From NCBI RefSeq assembly GCF_963676685.1, contig NC_092356.1:50059601-50123600 (forward strand): a stretch of 64,000 nt of DNA, written 5' to 3'. The DNA is from Mytilus edulis. Lineage: Eukaryota > Mollusca > Bivalvia > Mytilida > Mytilidae. The notes beneath the pieces were generated by a model. The model was not told the DNA's origin and searched no databases. It was given only the letters and a program-made list of their open reading frames with translations. A program made the position numbers and the translations under genes. Positions 11,401 to 22,701 of this stretch are shown here, in pieces; within the stretch, counting starts at the first letter, position 1, and the number at the start of each line of letters is the position of its first letter.

Positions 11401-12850
11401 GATCTGAATTTGAAAATTTTGAAAAAAAAAATGTGCCCCCTACCCCTCCCCAAACATTTTGAATCCCCCTTAGAGCAATTATCCCCAAATTCAACCCCAA
11501 CCTTTGTAGTAGTAGTCTCAGCTCCTGAGACTAGAGAACACGTGCTTATGAGATGAGCAGCAAAAATCACTATTTTGGAGTCTGCAAATTTGTTAGACCG
11601 GAACGGTGTTGACAACGCCTACATGACTCGACGAGATGACTGAGAGTTTGGAAAAATTAAATGAAAAAGATGAAACAGTGAAGGCTAGAAGGGACATGTA
11701 AGACAATAAAACTGAAATGAGCAGGGAACATAGGTCAAAATCAAATATATTGTAATTTGCACTTCCATTTAGATTAACAGACAAAAGATTCGCACTGGAA
11801 GCCTTCAAAAAAGTTCCTTGAACTCTTTATAACAAGGCAAAGAATACATGACTTGATCTTTGGAGAGATCACCAAAATTGGGAACTATACCCATATTTGA
11901 AAACGTTTACTTGCCCATACAGTGCTCTCCTTTTCAGGACACATGGACATATTTACATTTAGTACAACTATGTTGTCACTGCTGTTATGCCACAAAGGGT
12001 ACAGGTGGATCAATAAATTTTACACAACACAATTGTTGAGGTTATGTCTCTGTATGACGTTCTTTTTATTCAATAAGCAATTGACAGGATAGCTTTTAAA
12101 TGCAGATTAAATCATCATCTGCATACCACAATATATAGAAGTTACATTTAATATGTACATTTTGTCTGCATTTTCTATTGTAAAAACTGCCATGCATAGT
12201 GGTCTCGTGTCACGTCTAGTAGAAATGTTATTGATTATTTTCCTGGCTGGTTCAAACATCCTTTCTATCGGACCTAATCGTTCAACTTTAACCTTGATCA
12301 CTGATTCCATGAAAATGAAGTCCAAGACGAAGGACACGATTGACAAAAACTTTGCAACGCAAGTTACCTGCATACATATGGTCAGAGTACAATTATTTTG
12401 TGGTGTATTTCTTATAGACAATTCTACGTCTAACTACCTGGTATGTTCATGCAGTTTAATTGTTTTAAGAGAGAATGCTGTGTATTGCTGCCTGGTGTTT
12501 TAGTGTATCAGTTACAAATTTTTTTTATGTATCATTTGGTAACAAGATCTAAAAAAATATACGGAATAAATTTACATCCTGTACCAATTAGGTTGAATGG
12601 TGTGGAGCTGTTTCCAAGTAGTTGTGTATTAACCATCAGATTAAATACTGAAGCAGAACAAGGCTATGTTTTTGCATAGGAATCCGTAAAATCCTTCAGA
12701 CCAAATTTCAGCAAGTGCAAAACTTCATGATTGTTCATTTATACAATACATTCGAAATTTCTTCACTTTCACTTGCAGAACTTTAATTAATGTGACGCAA
12801 AAGACCAAGTGTGATCACTACTTTGCAAACCAATGTATGCTATTTTAATT
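11401..12850. other. Interval without recognised gene
   Basis: Opposed open frames at 12107..12421 (-) and 12153..12503 (+) cover a slightly GC-richer patch. The minus reading contains FIFMESVIKVKVERLGPIERMFEPARKI and could be an old coding fragment, but I recognise no family and no convincing splice frame. The remainder is AT-rich with nothing recognisable. Confidence 0.35.
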
Positions 12851-12852
12851 AC

Positions 12853-13040
12853 CACTAGAACACACCCGCGAAATCGCGGGCATATACAGCTTGTCTCTAT
12901 ATATTAAAGTAGTTTCATCGTAGTTTACATGTAGATAAACGCGAAAAATAATTGTCCTCTATAAGGAGGTATAATAGTTTCATCGTAGTTTACATGTAGA
13001 TAAACGCGAAAAATAATTGTCCTCTATAAGGAGGTATAAT
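12853..13040 (+). repeat. GC hairpin followed by 65-bp tandem duplication
   Basis: A perfect short hairpin, CCCGCGAAATCGCGGG, sits near 12866. It is followed by a 65-base unit repeated twice without visible change (12911-12975 and 12976-13040, beginning AGTTTCATCGTAG and ending GGAGGTATAAT). It looks like the end of a dispersed repeat whose far border I cannot place. Confidence 0.7.
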
Positions 13041-14120
13041 AGTTGTGGTTCTTGCGATCTAAACACCATGATATGGAGAACGCTCTGATTGGCTTATTTA
13101 TTCTTCATTTTTGTCATCTTTCATACGATTGGTTGTATTTGTGCATCTTTAAAACCGGAAGTCTTATCTATGACTAAAAGTCAGTCCGATGACGGAATCA
13201 TATCCGAACTCCTTTTTTGTCGTTTTTCTCCCAAAATAACTCAATCTGAATAATCATAAGAATGGATGACAAATGCGACTATGCATGTTACCTATAAGAC
13301 ACAGAGGCATGATGATTGATTTATTGTGGAAGGAAGAGAAGCGACACCCAAAATGAGGTCTTCTCGTTTAATAGTATAGATGCTCATCTCGCAGGACTGA
13401 GGTCAACTAATTTCTGTTTTCATGTTCCAAGTAGATCAAGAATGGATTGGACAACTTGTTTTTGTTTTTTTTGTAAATTCACCATGCTTATAGGAAGGTT
13501 TAGACTATTTATCTTAAATTGCAACCCATAGCTTTAAATACAGTCTGCACATACTATTGATTATTATTTAGGTGATAATTTTGTAGGCAATGAAATTACT
13601 TAAATATGGATGGTCTTTATTTTCCTTTGATCTTTGTGATAATAAGTCATATGTATTTTTATGGGATAATCTAAAACTAGTTATCGGTTTCATTTTGGAA
13701 CAGTCCCATGTCTTTTCTTTCAAGTATTAATGAACAATCCTATTTTGTATTTGAAGAAAATTAATGGTTACACAATACTGTAATATTTGTGTTGTTTTTT
13801 TCCGTCTTAATTAAACATGTGAGCAGCATTTTTTCTGACCCAAACTATTTATTTTGTTATTTACAACTCTGCATTATTTCAAATACCAACTCAATTTGAG
13901 TGCTTCCTATCTCCCTTACCAAAATCAGTGTTTGAACAGCCCTTCAACATTTCAAACTAATTTCTCATATTAATTGGTACTTTTTTGGTTACCAGAATAT
14001 CAAACAATCCAGAAATCCTTCATATCAAATTTTGTAAACTAGCAATTTTTCATCTTTTTCCTCAGTAGCATTCATAGATTCAATCCAACAATTTATCTCA
14101 TAAAAAAAGGTTCAATTAAA
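13041..14120. other. Interval without recognised feature
   Basis: This is AT-rich DNA. The 71-codon plus frame at 13316 has no motif. No exon pair or repeat border is supported. Confidence 0.4.
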
Positions 14121-14126
14121 GAACCT

Positions 14127-15208
14127 TAGTGAGCACGCTCACATACCCCACGTCCCCACATTGTCATTGGAGAAATTAAATAAGTATAAGAAAAAATATT
14201 GAATAATAATTTCCTGTCAATATACACATCTACATAGTATGTCCTTATTATCTACAAAATTTCATGAAATTCTGTTGTGTGTTTTCAGAGGAGTTGAGAT
14301 GACAAACTGTTGCAGAAGTACATTGAAGCAAATAAGTTCAAAGGGGCGTAACTCCTAGAAATAAAATTGAATCGTAATTTCCCGTCGATATGCACAACTA
14401 CATAGTATGTCCTTATTATCTGAAAAGGTTTCATGAAATTCTGTTGTGTAGTTTCAGAGGAGTTGCGATGACAAACTGTTGCAGTAATACATTGAAGCAA
14501 ATAAGTTCAAAGGGGCGTAACTCCTAGAAATAAAATTGAATCGTAATTTCCCGTCGATATGCACAACTACATAATATGTCCTTTTCATATAAAAAGATTT
14601 CGTGAAATTCTGTTGTGTGGTTTGAGAGGAGTTGCGATGACAAACTGTTGCAGTAGTACATTAAGTAAATAAGTTCAAAGGGGCGTAACTCCTAGAAAAA
14701 AAATTGAATCGCAATTTCCCGTCGATATGCACAACTACATAGTATGTCCTTATTACCTGAAAAGGTTTTGTGAAATTCTGTTGTGTGGTTTGAGAGGAGT
14801 TGCGATGACAAACTGTTGCAGTAGTACATTAAAGTAAATAAGTTCAAAGGGGCGTAACTCCTAGAAAAAAAATTGAATTGCAATTTCCCGTCGATATGCA
14901 CAACTACATAGTATGTCCTTATTATCTGAAAAGGTTTCGTGAAATTCTGTTGTGTGGTTTGAAAGGAGTTGCGATGACAAACTGTTGCAGTAGTACATTA
15001 AAGTAAATAAGTTCAAAGGGGCGTAACTCCTAGAAAAAAAATTGAATCGCAATTTCCCGTCGATATGCACAACTACATAGTATGTCCTTATTATCTGAAA
15101 AGGTTTCGTGAAATTCTGTTGTGTGGTTTGAGAGGAGTTGCGATGACAAGAAACAGGACTGACGGACTGACGGACGGACGGACGGACTGACGGACGGACG
15201 GACTGACG

Positions 15209-15244
<36 letters not shown>

Positions 15245-15262
15245 TCGTTGCGTGGGGTATAA
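14127..15262 (+). repeat. Repeat element with ~169-bp tandem units and GACG microsatellite
   Basis: About six units of roughly 169 bases (each with AATTTCCCGTCGATATGCAC, ACTACATAGTATGTCC and GGGGCGTAACTCCTAG) run from about 14175 to 15150. They are followed by a (GGACGGACTGAC)n stretch and the end TACCCTCCGCAACTTCGTTG. The left end, AGTGAGCACGCTCAC.. TACCCCACG, is related in sense to the right end (..GTGGGGTATA), so the whole may be one element with imperfect inverted ends. Minus frames in it (to 139 codons) repeat the same peptide and are not genes. A related single-copy form ends at about 34530. Confidence 0.8.
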
Positions 15263-16290
15263 CAAATTAAATAATAACAATGAAAGCCAGATTAAAAGTT
15301 TGAACAGCTTTACTTTTTTTTAAAGATCAAGATTAATCAACAACCATAGAAACTTTTATTAAATAAAATTTAGTGCTGAAATTCTACAATTTTATTAGAT
15401 ACATATCCCTGCCACATATTCCTCTCCCTATAGATCTGTTAACGCACTTCTTGTTAAAATACCCGTTCTCATTCTGAATTGGTCAGAATGCTGACACAGG
15501 CATATTTTCAGATGCTTCTCTCTCTACCTATCTTTAAATCTTGTTAAAGTTGTTTAATGCAGATTGTTGTAGATTTTCACAACTTGTCTTTCGCTTAAAA
15601 CATTGCAAATATACATGCACTAGTTTTTAAGCTTTGCTTTAATCATTATAATGTCATTGATCATAAATGTCTGGTACATGATCTAGCAGGTCTATCATTC
15701 AAATTAATTGAATGAAATTACAGATTTCTTCATCACATAATTTCAGAAAAAATTAGGATTATATTGCCAGTAATACACACCAGCTAAATTAATAATAAAA
15801 ATGGAAATTTAGGTCTATAAATCAATCTAAATATTTCTTTAAATAGTTTTTCTTCCTTCTTTTTTTTTTAATATCAGCACCCACCCATCCAGTCCCTGCA
15901 CCAAATTTTTCCATGCTGTCAATATAAAACAAGTTCTTCAAATACTTCACACAATTTGTTCTGACAGTTATCTATATGGATAAATTAATATTCATAAAAT
16001 ATAAGTCAAAAGATCACAAGTTCATTTCCCCCTTGAAATTGTTTGTACAAAAAAGTGAAGGAAAATGCTCTTCAGCAAATTATGTGAAATAGAAGTACAT
16101 TGCTTTTGAGCAAAGCAGTAGAATTCAAATAAAAGTTGTTTTTTGCATTTTTAATAGCACTATAAATGTTTAAAGGCTTGATATTTCAGGAATCTGGGTA
16201 ACAAATCAGGACATATGTCATAAGGTTTAAATAATGTTTGTTGTCACATCAAAATATCAAGCCTTTATATGTCTTAAGGTTATCTGTGCA
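15263..16290. other. Downstream region of eIF5A copy B
   Basis: The 3' untranslated region of eIF5A copy B should extend into this interval on the minus strand. Several reverse-complement AATAAA words occur in the AT-rich sequence, so I cannot choose a cleavage site. No other feature is seen. Confidence 0.4.
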
Positions 16291-19200
16291 CTACTTTGTC
16301 TGAGTTTTAATAGCAATAGCTAGTTCTTCTCCCATAGCTTTAATAACTGTAATCTGAAAAATAAAGAACAAAATGAAAATATTTGTTAAGATTGTGTTTC
16401 TATAATACAAATAAAGAACTGCTGAACCAACACCTGTTTTGTGGTGGTATTGTTTCCCTTAAGTGGATACCAGATGGTATGCAGGGTTATCAAATAATGT
16501 TTAGATTGTATTGTTCTATAAATACAGTGTTAATATTGTGTTCCATTCTACATGTACACTGTATTGTTCTATAAATACAGTGTTAATATTGTGTTCCATT
16601 CTACATGTTCACTGCATTAACAGTAAAACCCATTAAAGGGTCAAGCTCTCACAACTATGTTTAATCCCACAGCATTCTTTGTGAGCTTTCTGAAGTCAGA
16701 AATTCAGCGGTACATGTTGGTTGTTTTCTATCATTTTTGCTTTGAGCATACATAAGGTCTTCGGTATTCAAGTTTGAATTGCTTCACACTTTGTCAAACC
16801 ATGCCTTTAATAAGCGTTTTTATCTTAAGCAATTTTGCATGGAGAAATGAAATCTCCATATCTCAGTTCTTACATTATGATTAATGACTACAGATGCACA
16901 AATGACACAGCTGACGGAAGAATATTGAAAAAGTTTGCATTCAACACGCACTAACATACTTTCGGTTAGATCAACTTGATTAATGTGTATAATTCCATGT
17001 AGATGCATTGTTTTAATTTATTTATCAAAGTTGCTCAACTCTGGGAATATCATACTCATATCATAATATTATGAACCAGCTTAACTTGTAAAATTTATGT
17101 ATCATTATCTTTTTCAATGAGTAAAACTTAATATTTATGAGCCTTATTTGGTATTGTCGATGCACAAAGTGTCCTTTTGTTATTTCTTTGTTAACAAAAA
17201 ATATGATGCCCATATTAAGCTCTAGATAAAACACTATCTATGGTTGACAGCAATATGGTTTTCTCAATGTTGATAGTTGACAGTGACCTTATATTGCATA
17301 CATCCACTTATTTAGACATGAATTTGTACAAAATAGGTCCTGGCAAACAATTTGAAATGATAGTAGCAGTGTGGGAAATAGTGATGCCAGTGGAAACCTG
17401 GTTTACTAGAGAGAAATGACTCTTGGATAATCACCTATGTGATAAGACCATTTGATTGATCAATATAGTATATTGAATATACATTGTCACTAAAAAGACA
17501 AATTTATAAACTTATTTAAAATATTTTTCACTTACTAGAAGTTGCTCATCCTTTTCAAATCTATCTTTAATTTCTTTTCCTAAATCATTTTCTGGTACTT
17601 TTACATCCTCACGGGTTTCACCATTGTCATCCATAAGAGATAGAAAACCATCGTTAATGTCAAGTAGCTAAAATAAAAGAAAATTCATTTACTTAGATAT
17701 TTTAAAATAATGAAGTGCACTACGTATACAGACCAAGTCATATGGAATTAAAATTTCAACATCAATTGCCGATAATAAGGCTTCTTTCATTTTTGTTTTT
17801 TGCTACAAATGATTCAACTGAGAAAATTTGTTTTTTTCGTGAATATTTCATTTTGTGGTTTTGAAGGAAGTCTCCACACATGTCTAAAGAAAATTTGTAT
17901 TTTTCAAAATGAAATTTGAACTATATCCCATGTGTATAATAATGAATCCACAGAAGTGGTAAAACTTGCTCTGTCTGTAAGATACAATTCAATTAGAGAG
18001 TAAGGATTGCCACAGATGACAGCAAATAAGGCTGAATTAAAATACTTGTTACATACCCTAATTTATAGTTGCTACCCTCAAGATTTTCTTTTATTTTCTA
18101 AAGTTAAAACTATCTGGACATCGGGAGACAACTGTACCCCCATTATTATTTAAATGTACCGAATGTACCAGTACATAAACTTGTATCCAATAGTATTATT
18201 ACTCAATTTATTTCACTTGACTGGGCGGGGTTTAACCGGTTCGCTCATAATAAACCAGTCCATCTATAGATGGGCGTTTTAGAATATAAACTCATCAATG
18301 AAGTGTCCAGTCATTCTTTTGTAAATTCCTTTGATGACACTGATAGGTGAAAAGTAAAATCACAAAAATACTGAACTCAGAGGAAAATCAATTCGGAAAG
18401 TCCATAATCACATGGCAAAATCAAATAACAAAACGCATCAAAAATGAATGGACAAGAACTGTCATATTCCTGACTTGGTACAGGCATTTTCAAATGTAGA
18501 AAATGGTGGATTGAACCTGGTTTTATAGCTAGCTAAACCTCAAACTTGTATGACAGTCGCATCAAATTCCATTATATAGTCACCGATGCGTGAACAAAAC
18601 AAACAGACATAATAGGTAAAAATGTCAAAAATAGGGGTACAGCAGTCAACATTGTGTTATCATCTTAATCACTATAAAAACAACAAATGTAACGAAGAAG
18701 CACAAAAAGGCATACATCAAATTAACATCCTCATTTTGATTATATTATACCATTATATTTGTCTATGTAAAATGCACCCATCAAGGAAGGAGGGTATGGG
18801 TACTGGTGTAAAATTGCGCGTTTGAAATTCGCACAGGTAGACATGAAATAATTTTGTCGTTTAAAGTATGACGGGATGCATAAATACAGTCACGCAAAAT
18901 AGATATAACAAACACTGACTTAGCAGTTAAAGTAATAATAATAAATATAAAATAATAGTGTGGTTTAAAGTATGACGTGATACATAAGTACAGAGTCACG
19001 TAAAATGTATATCACAAAAAAAGTTGGTTAACAGTAAAAGTAATATTAATGAATAAAAAAATTTTGTCATTCAAAGTATGACAAGATACATAGGTACAGA
19101 TTCACATCATAAAATAATTTTGTCATTCAAAGTATGACAAGATACATAGGTACAGAGTCACATCATAAAATCATTTTGTCGTTCAAAGTATGATGGGATG

Positions 19201-20062
19201 CATAAGCACAGAGTTACGTCAAAAGGATGATTAGAAATCAACAATAATAACGGCAATCATCCTTATCACACACATCTTCAAATAGACTGTCCTAATGCAA
19301 ATTAAAACATACGCTCCGCCCAATCAGTTGAAATAACATTGGTAATACCCACAACTGACTCGAGATATCAAATTTTGTTTAAATTGCTGCATGTATATGG
19401 TTATAACTTCTAAGCTAGATTAAAATGGTCTGCAATCCGAAAAATTTTAAGTTGCAACCATCTTTAAGAAATATATTACCGTAAAATCTTTTCTGATAAC
19501 ATTAGGAACATTCATGTTGTGTGTAGATGGACATATATCTTCATATTTTTTACCAGTGAAAATATCTATTCCAACCATATGAACCTGAAAACAATTAACC
19601 AAATTAATATAATTTTCTCTGCAAAAAATGTCATTGTTAGTCTATTACCATCAAGATCTAACAACAACTTGTAAGTAGGTAGACTTTACAATTGTTTATA
19701 ACATGCGTTTACACAAATACATGCAAATGTACAACTGTAAAAGTTAAGTGTCCTGAAGCAGTTTATAAAGTGATGGCAAAGTAAAAGATAAGTATAACAG
19801 AATGTCTTATGAAGTCATTAATGTAAACATGATAAAAGTATCAGCCAATTTTTTAAATTATATACATTTGCACATGCGAGATATGTACCTTAGCATGACC
19901 GTGTTTTCCTGTCTTGGAAGTTGACATTTCCACAATTTTGCATGGACGGTTTTTAATACAAACATGTCCATTTTTCCTTAGAGCAGAACACTGTTGTGGG
20001 TATGTTTCAGAAGACCCAGCATCACCTGTGGTAAAATCATCATCTACATCTGCATCTGCCAT
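16291..20062 (-). CDS. EIF5A: Eukaryotic translation initiation factor 5A, paralogue B (complete)
   Basis: The minus-strand coding exons are 19889-20062 (58 codons), 19480-19584 (35), 17536-17667 (44) and 16291-16353 (20 plus stop TAG). All junctions are phase 0 with AG/GT borders, giving 157 residues, close to the usual length of about 155. It begins [16 protein letters not shown]. The ATG follows a splice acceptor (TTTCAG) by only seven bases, so at least one 5' untranslated exon lies upstream, as is usual for this gene. Residues 47-58 form the canonical loop [12 protein letters not shown]; Lys53 is the expected hypusine site. Exon 2 gives [19 protein letters not shown] and exons 3-4 form the C-terminal OB-like domain ending in IKTQTK. 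The complete frame and canonical loop make this the likely housekeeping copy. Paralogue A lies 8 kb downstream in the same orientation. Confidence 0.96.
16508..16613 (+). repeat. 53-bp tandem duplication in eIF5A-B intron
   Basis: The unit GTATTGTTCTATAAATACAG.. to ..CTACATGTACACT occurs twice in a row with one or two changes. It lies in the last intron of eIF5A copy B. Confidence 0.85.
18845..19225 (+). repeat. Degenerate tandem repeat in eIF5A-B intron
   Basis: Five or so copies of a core TTTTGTC.TTCAAAGTATGA with CATA.GTACAGAGTCAC recur. Spacing is about 125 bases in the left part and about 66 bases in the right part, so the longer unit looks like a shorter one plus a filler. It lies in the second coding intron of copy B. 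Confidence 0.7.
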
Positions 20063-20069
20063 TGTGAAC
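20063..20069 (-). other. EIF5A: 5' UTR end of eIF5A-B coding exon
   Basis: These seven bases lie between the splice acceptor (CAG at 20070-20072, minus strand) and the start codon at 20060-20062. They show that a non-coding first exon exists upstream; I could not locate it. Confidence 0.8.
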
Positions 20070-20072
20070 CTG

Positions 20073-21587
20073 AAACAAAAACACATCTTTTTATATACAT
20101 TTTCTTCACTTATTATGTGTTATATAATTTCAAAAGTTTCAGAATAATTTCTGATGCCTAGTAATGTCATTAATATATTAAAATCGGTAAAATTTAATGG
20201 ACCAGAATTTCTGCATTATCGGGAAATTCAGGTTTGTAAAATTTTACCAGTTTTAATATTTTATATTCACCAATGTTTCTTTGATATTTAAGGGAAATTA
20301 TTTTGAAAGAAAATAATATAATGGAATCTTATCATATTTTATCTCGTTTTGGATATTCTGGAAATATTTTACAATAAGCACAAAAAAGGTAGGACTTGAA
20401 ACTACGTAAAAATTTCTCACTGGCGATAAAAAATTCAATTCAAAATTAGGTCTCAAAGTTGCCTTCAAAACTTGCTCTCAAACTCCAGACGTAATAATTG
20501 GCCTCAGCCTTCTGACATCATAGGAAGGTGTCCCAGAAAAAAATTAAAATAGATTTGCCAGACGTCATAATTATTTGGATTAGTGCCATGTATGTATGTA
20601 TGTACTGAGATTCCGCCAATTAAGACGCACCCCTTGATTGACTGCAAGGGTACAGCGGATCCATGTACACTCCCTAAGGATTAATGGAGATGTGTCCTTT
20701 ACAATATTATCCCACCACCAGAACAATCCCCACCCAACACCGCCCAAGGGAGCGTGTATGACACCGGGAAGTCTGTTATTATGGTGGAGGAAGCTGAAGT
20801 ACTCGGAGAGAACGGGGCCAAATGTGAAAGAGCATCTCAACGTTTTAGCATCATGGTTACACAAAACTACATTGTATAACCAAATATTGGAACACTGAAG
20901 TTGACAACCAACTCTATAACATTTTGAGTCGGGATTGAGACATTTCCTAAGGTAGTAATTATTATTTTATAAGTAAAAAAAAAAGGGGGAACGTTTTGAG
21001 TAGTTGAACTACTTTTAAAATGACTAACTTTGGGGCACCGAGCATATTCTTTTAAGTAATTTTAAGAGAAAATTTGCACATTCAAATACCAGAACAAATT
21101 AAGAGATAGTTAAAAATACAAGTATTGCACAACTGGATACTTCTAATGTGTTGTTTCGAGGTTTCCACAAAACAAAGATGGATGACAAACTCGGTCCGAC
21201 AGCCGCATGTCACATTTAATGACTTCGACCGTACAATTTACACTTTTCAATTTTTTTTCAAGATATTTGATTTGTGAGCTTGTTTAATATTCATGTGTGT
21301 TTGTTTTTATAGACTTTTTTAAGGGTTGAATTATATTCTTTTGCTGAAACATCCGAACTCACGTGTTGCCTGTGTTCCGGTGAAATATTAAAAGGCCCTG
21401 CTACGCATGCGTTCCACGTTAGTTCACACAGTTTTCTCCCTTGACTAAAGTTCATTGATGCAAGCGGTCTAAAATCGTAAAAGCGAAAGTTAACGGTCTT
21501 ATATAAAATTAAAATCACCGAGATTGTTGGTATTCTGACTTTCTATGTTGTTGATTTTAATAATGAAACGTAGCACAACATTATCAC
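20073..21587. other. Upstream region of eIF5A copy B
   Basis: The non-coding first exon and promoter of copy B are expected here on the minus strand. A GC-richer patch at 20590-20900 has open frames on both strands (94 and 86 codons) without any family I recognise. A second patch at 21350-21480 (GCATGCGTTCCACGTTAG) is the best place for a first exon by composition only. Neither call is firm. Confidence 0.3.
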
Positions 21588-21754
21588 CATAGGCGGATCC
21601 AGGGGGGCCTTGGGGGACCGACCCCCTTTCTTGGCCGGACAAAGTTTGATTGATTATTTATATAGGGAATCATGGAAGCATGACTGAAGCGGGGCCCCCC
21701 TTATGTCAGTCAGCGCCCCCCCTTTTTTTAGGAAAAAATCTGGATCCGCCACTG
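21588..21754 (+). mobile_element. MITE with GGCGGATCCAG ends and 5-bp TSD
   Basis: The left end CATAGGCGGATCCAG and right end CTGGATCCGCCACTG are inverted copies of each other, and the interior is rich in G and C runs. The direct repeat ATCAC flanks it (21583-21587 and 21755-21759). It belongs to the same family as 42441..42539 and 43875..44022. The TIR sequence and 5-bp duplication fit the hAT-like elements with short target duplications. It encodes nothing. Confidence 0.88.
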
Positions 21755-22275
21755 ATCACATCACAAAGAAAACACCCACCCCGGGCCGACAGTGCAAGAC
21801 GTCTTTAAGTTTGAGTTTTAATACAATATTTTTCCAATATAGTTTACTTCACTGTCTTCTGGCTCAGCCTTAGTCCAAATAATTATGACGTCTTAAAAGG
21901 CTATTATAATTTTTTTTCTTTGATGCCTTACTTCGACTAGCTCAGCCTGAGACTTCAGCAAGCAACGAGTTATATATGATCCTGTACCCTGGTACAATAT
22001 TCAAGTCACTGTTCAAAGATTCAATTGGAGAAAAAAAAATTATACTAATCTCAGACTAATAAGTGATATAAGTGACTGACAGAATATTTTGTAAATCATT
22101 ACAGGCGGATTAGTAAAGCAAAATTCTAATCGGATAAAATATCATCCGTCCCAAAAAATGTTCGAGACGAAATTGTAAGATTTTTTTTCATAGGAAAATA
22201 TTTCATTGTTAGATATTTTATGGCAAGTCATTGTGGAATTTATTCCCTATTTATTAATACTCATAAATCATTTAT

Positions 22276-22397
22276 TAATATTAAATATTATTTTCTAAAA
22301 TTATGTTCTAATATTAAATATTATTTTCTAAAATTATGTTCTAATATTAAATATTATTTTCTAAAATTATGTTCTAATATTAAATATTATTTTTTGA
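22276..22397 (+). repeat. 33-bp AT-rich tandem repeat
   Basis: Nearly four copies of TAATATTAAATATTATTTTC.. (unit 33 bases, ends at 22276, 22309, 22342 and 22375) give the spurious repeated peptide NIKYYFLKLCS in the frame at 22220..22405. It is a satellite-like array, not a gene. Confidence 0.9.
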
Positions 22398-22701
22398 TGT
22401 TATAATAAATCGAATATTTAATATTAATAAATATTTTTAATTATTAAAAAATGGTCACTTTTTAATATTAATAACTGATATAGGTTTTATTTTCTAACAG
22501 AGACGTCTCTGCTTCTAATAAATAAATTTGGTGTATTTACTGTCTTCTGATTGGTTATAAATATTCCTTTTACTTCCAATGTTGTCAATTTTTATGGCGC
22601 ATGCCCACTCTGACGTTGTATGTTCATACGCCAACATGTGTGTACGTTGTTATTGTTAATATAAATAATATAAAAAGTTGTTTGAGCCTTATTTTTGATA
22701 G

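Noticed and set aside
12107..12503. Opposed open frames of 104 and 116 codons
   Set aside because: They cover each other, and neither has a motif or exon borders that form a gene. Kept only as a note in the interval entry.
14285..15280. Minus-strand frames with repeated FNFFSRSYAPLNLFTLMYYC peptides
   Set aside because: Products of the ~169-bp tandem repeat.
20580..20898. Two opposed open frames as genes
   Set aside because: No family is recognised, there is no splice context, and the two frames overlap each other.
22220..22405. Small protein with NIKYYFLKLCS repeats
   Set aside because: Translation of a 33-bp AT-rich tandem repeat.
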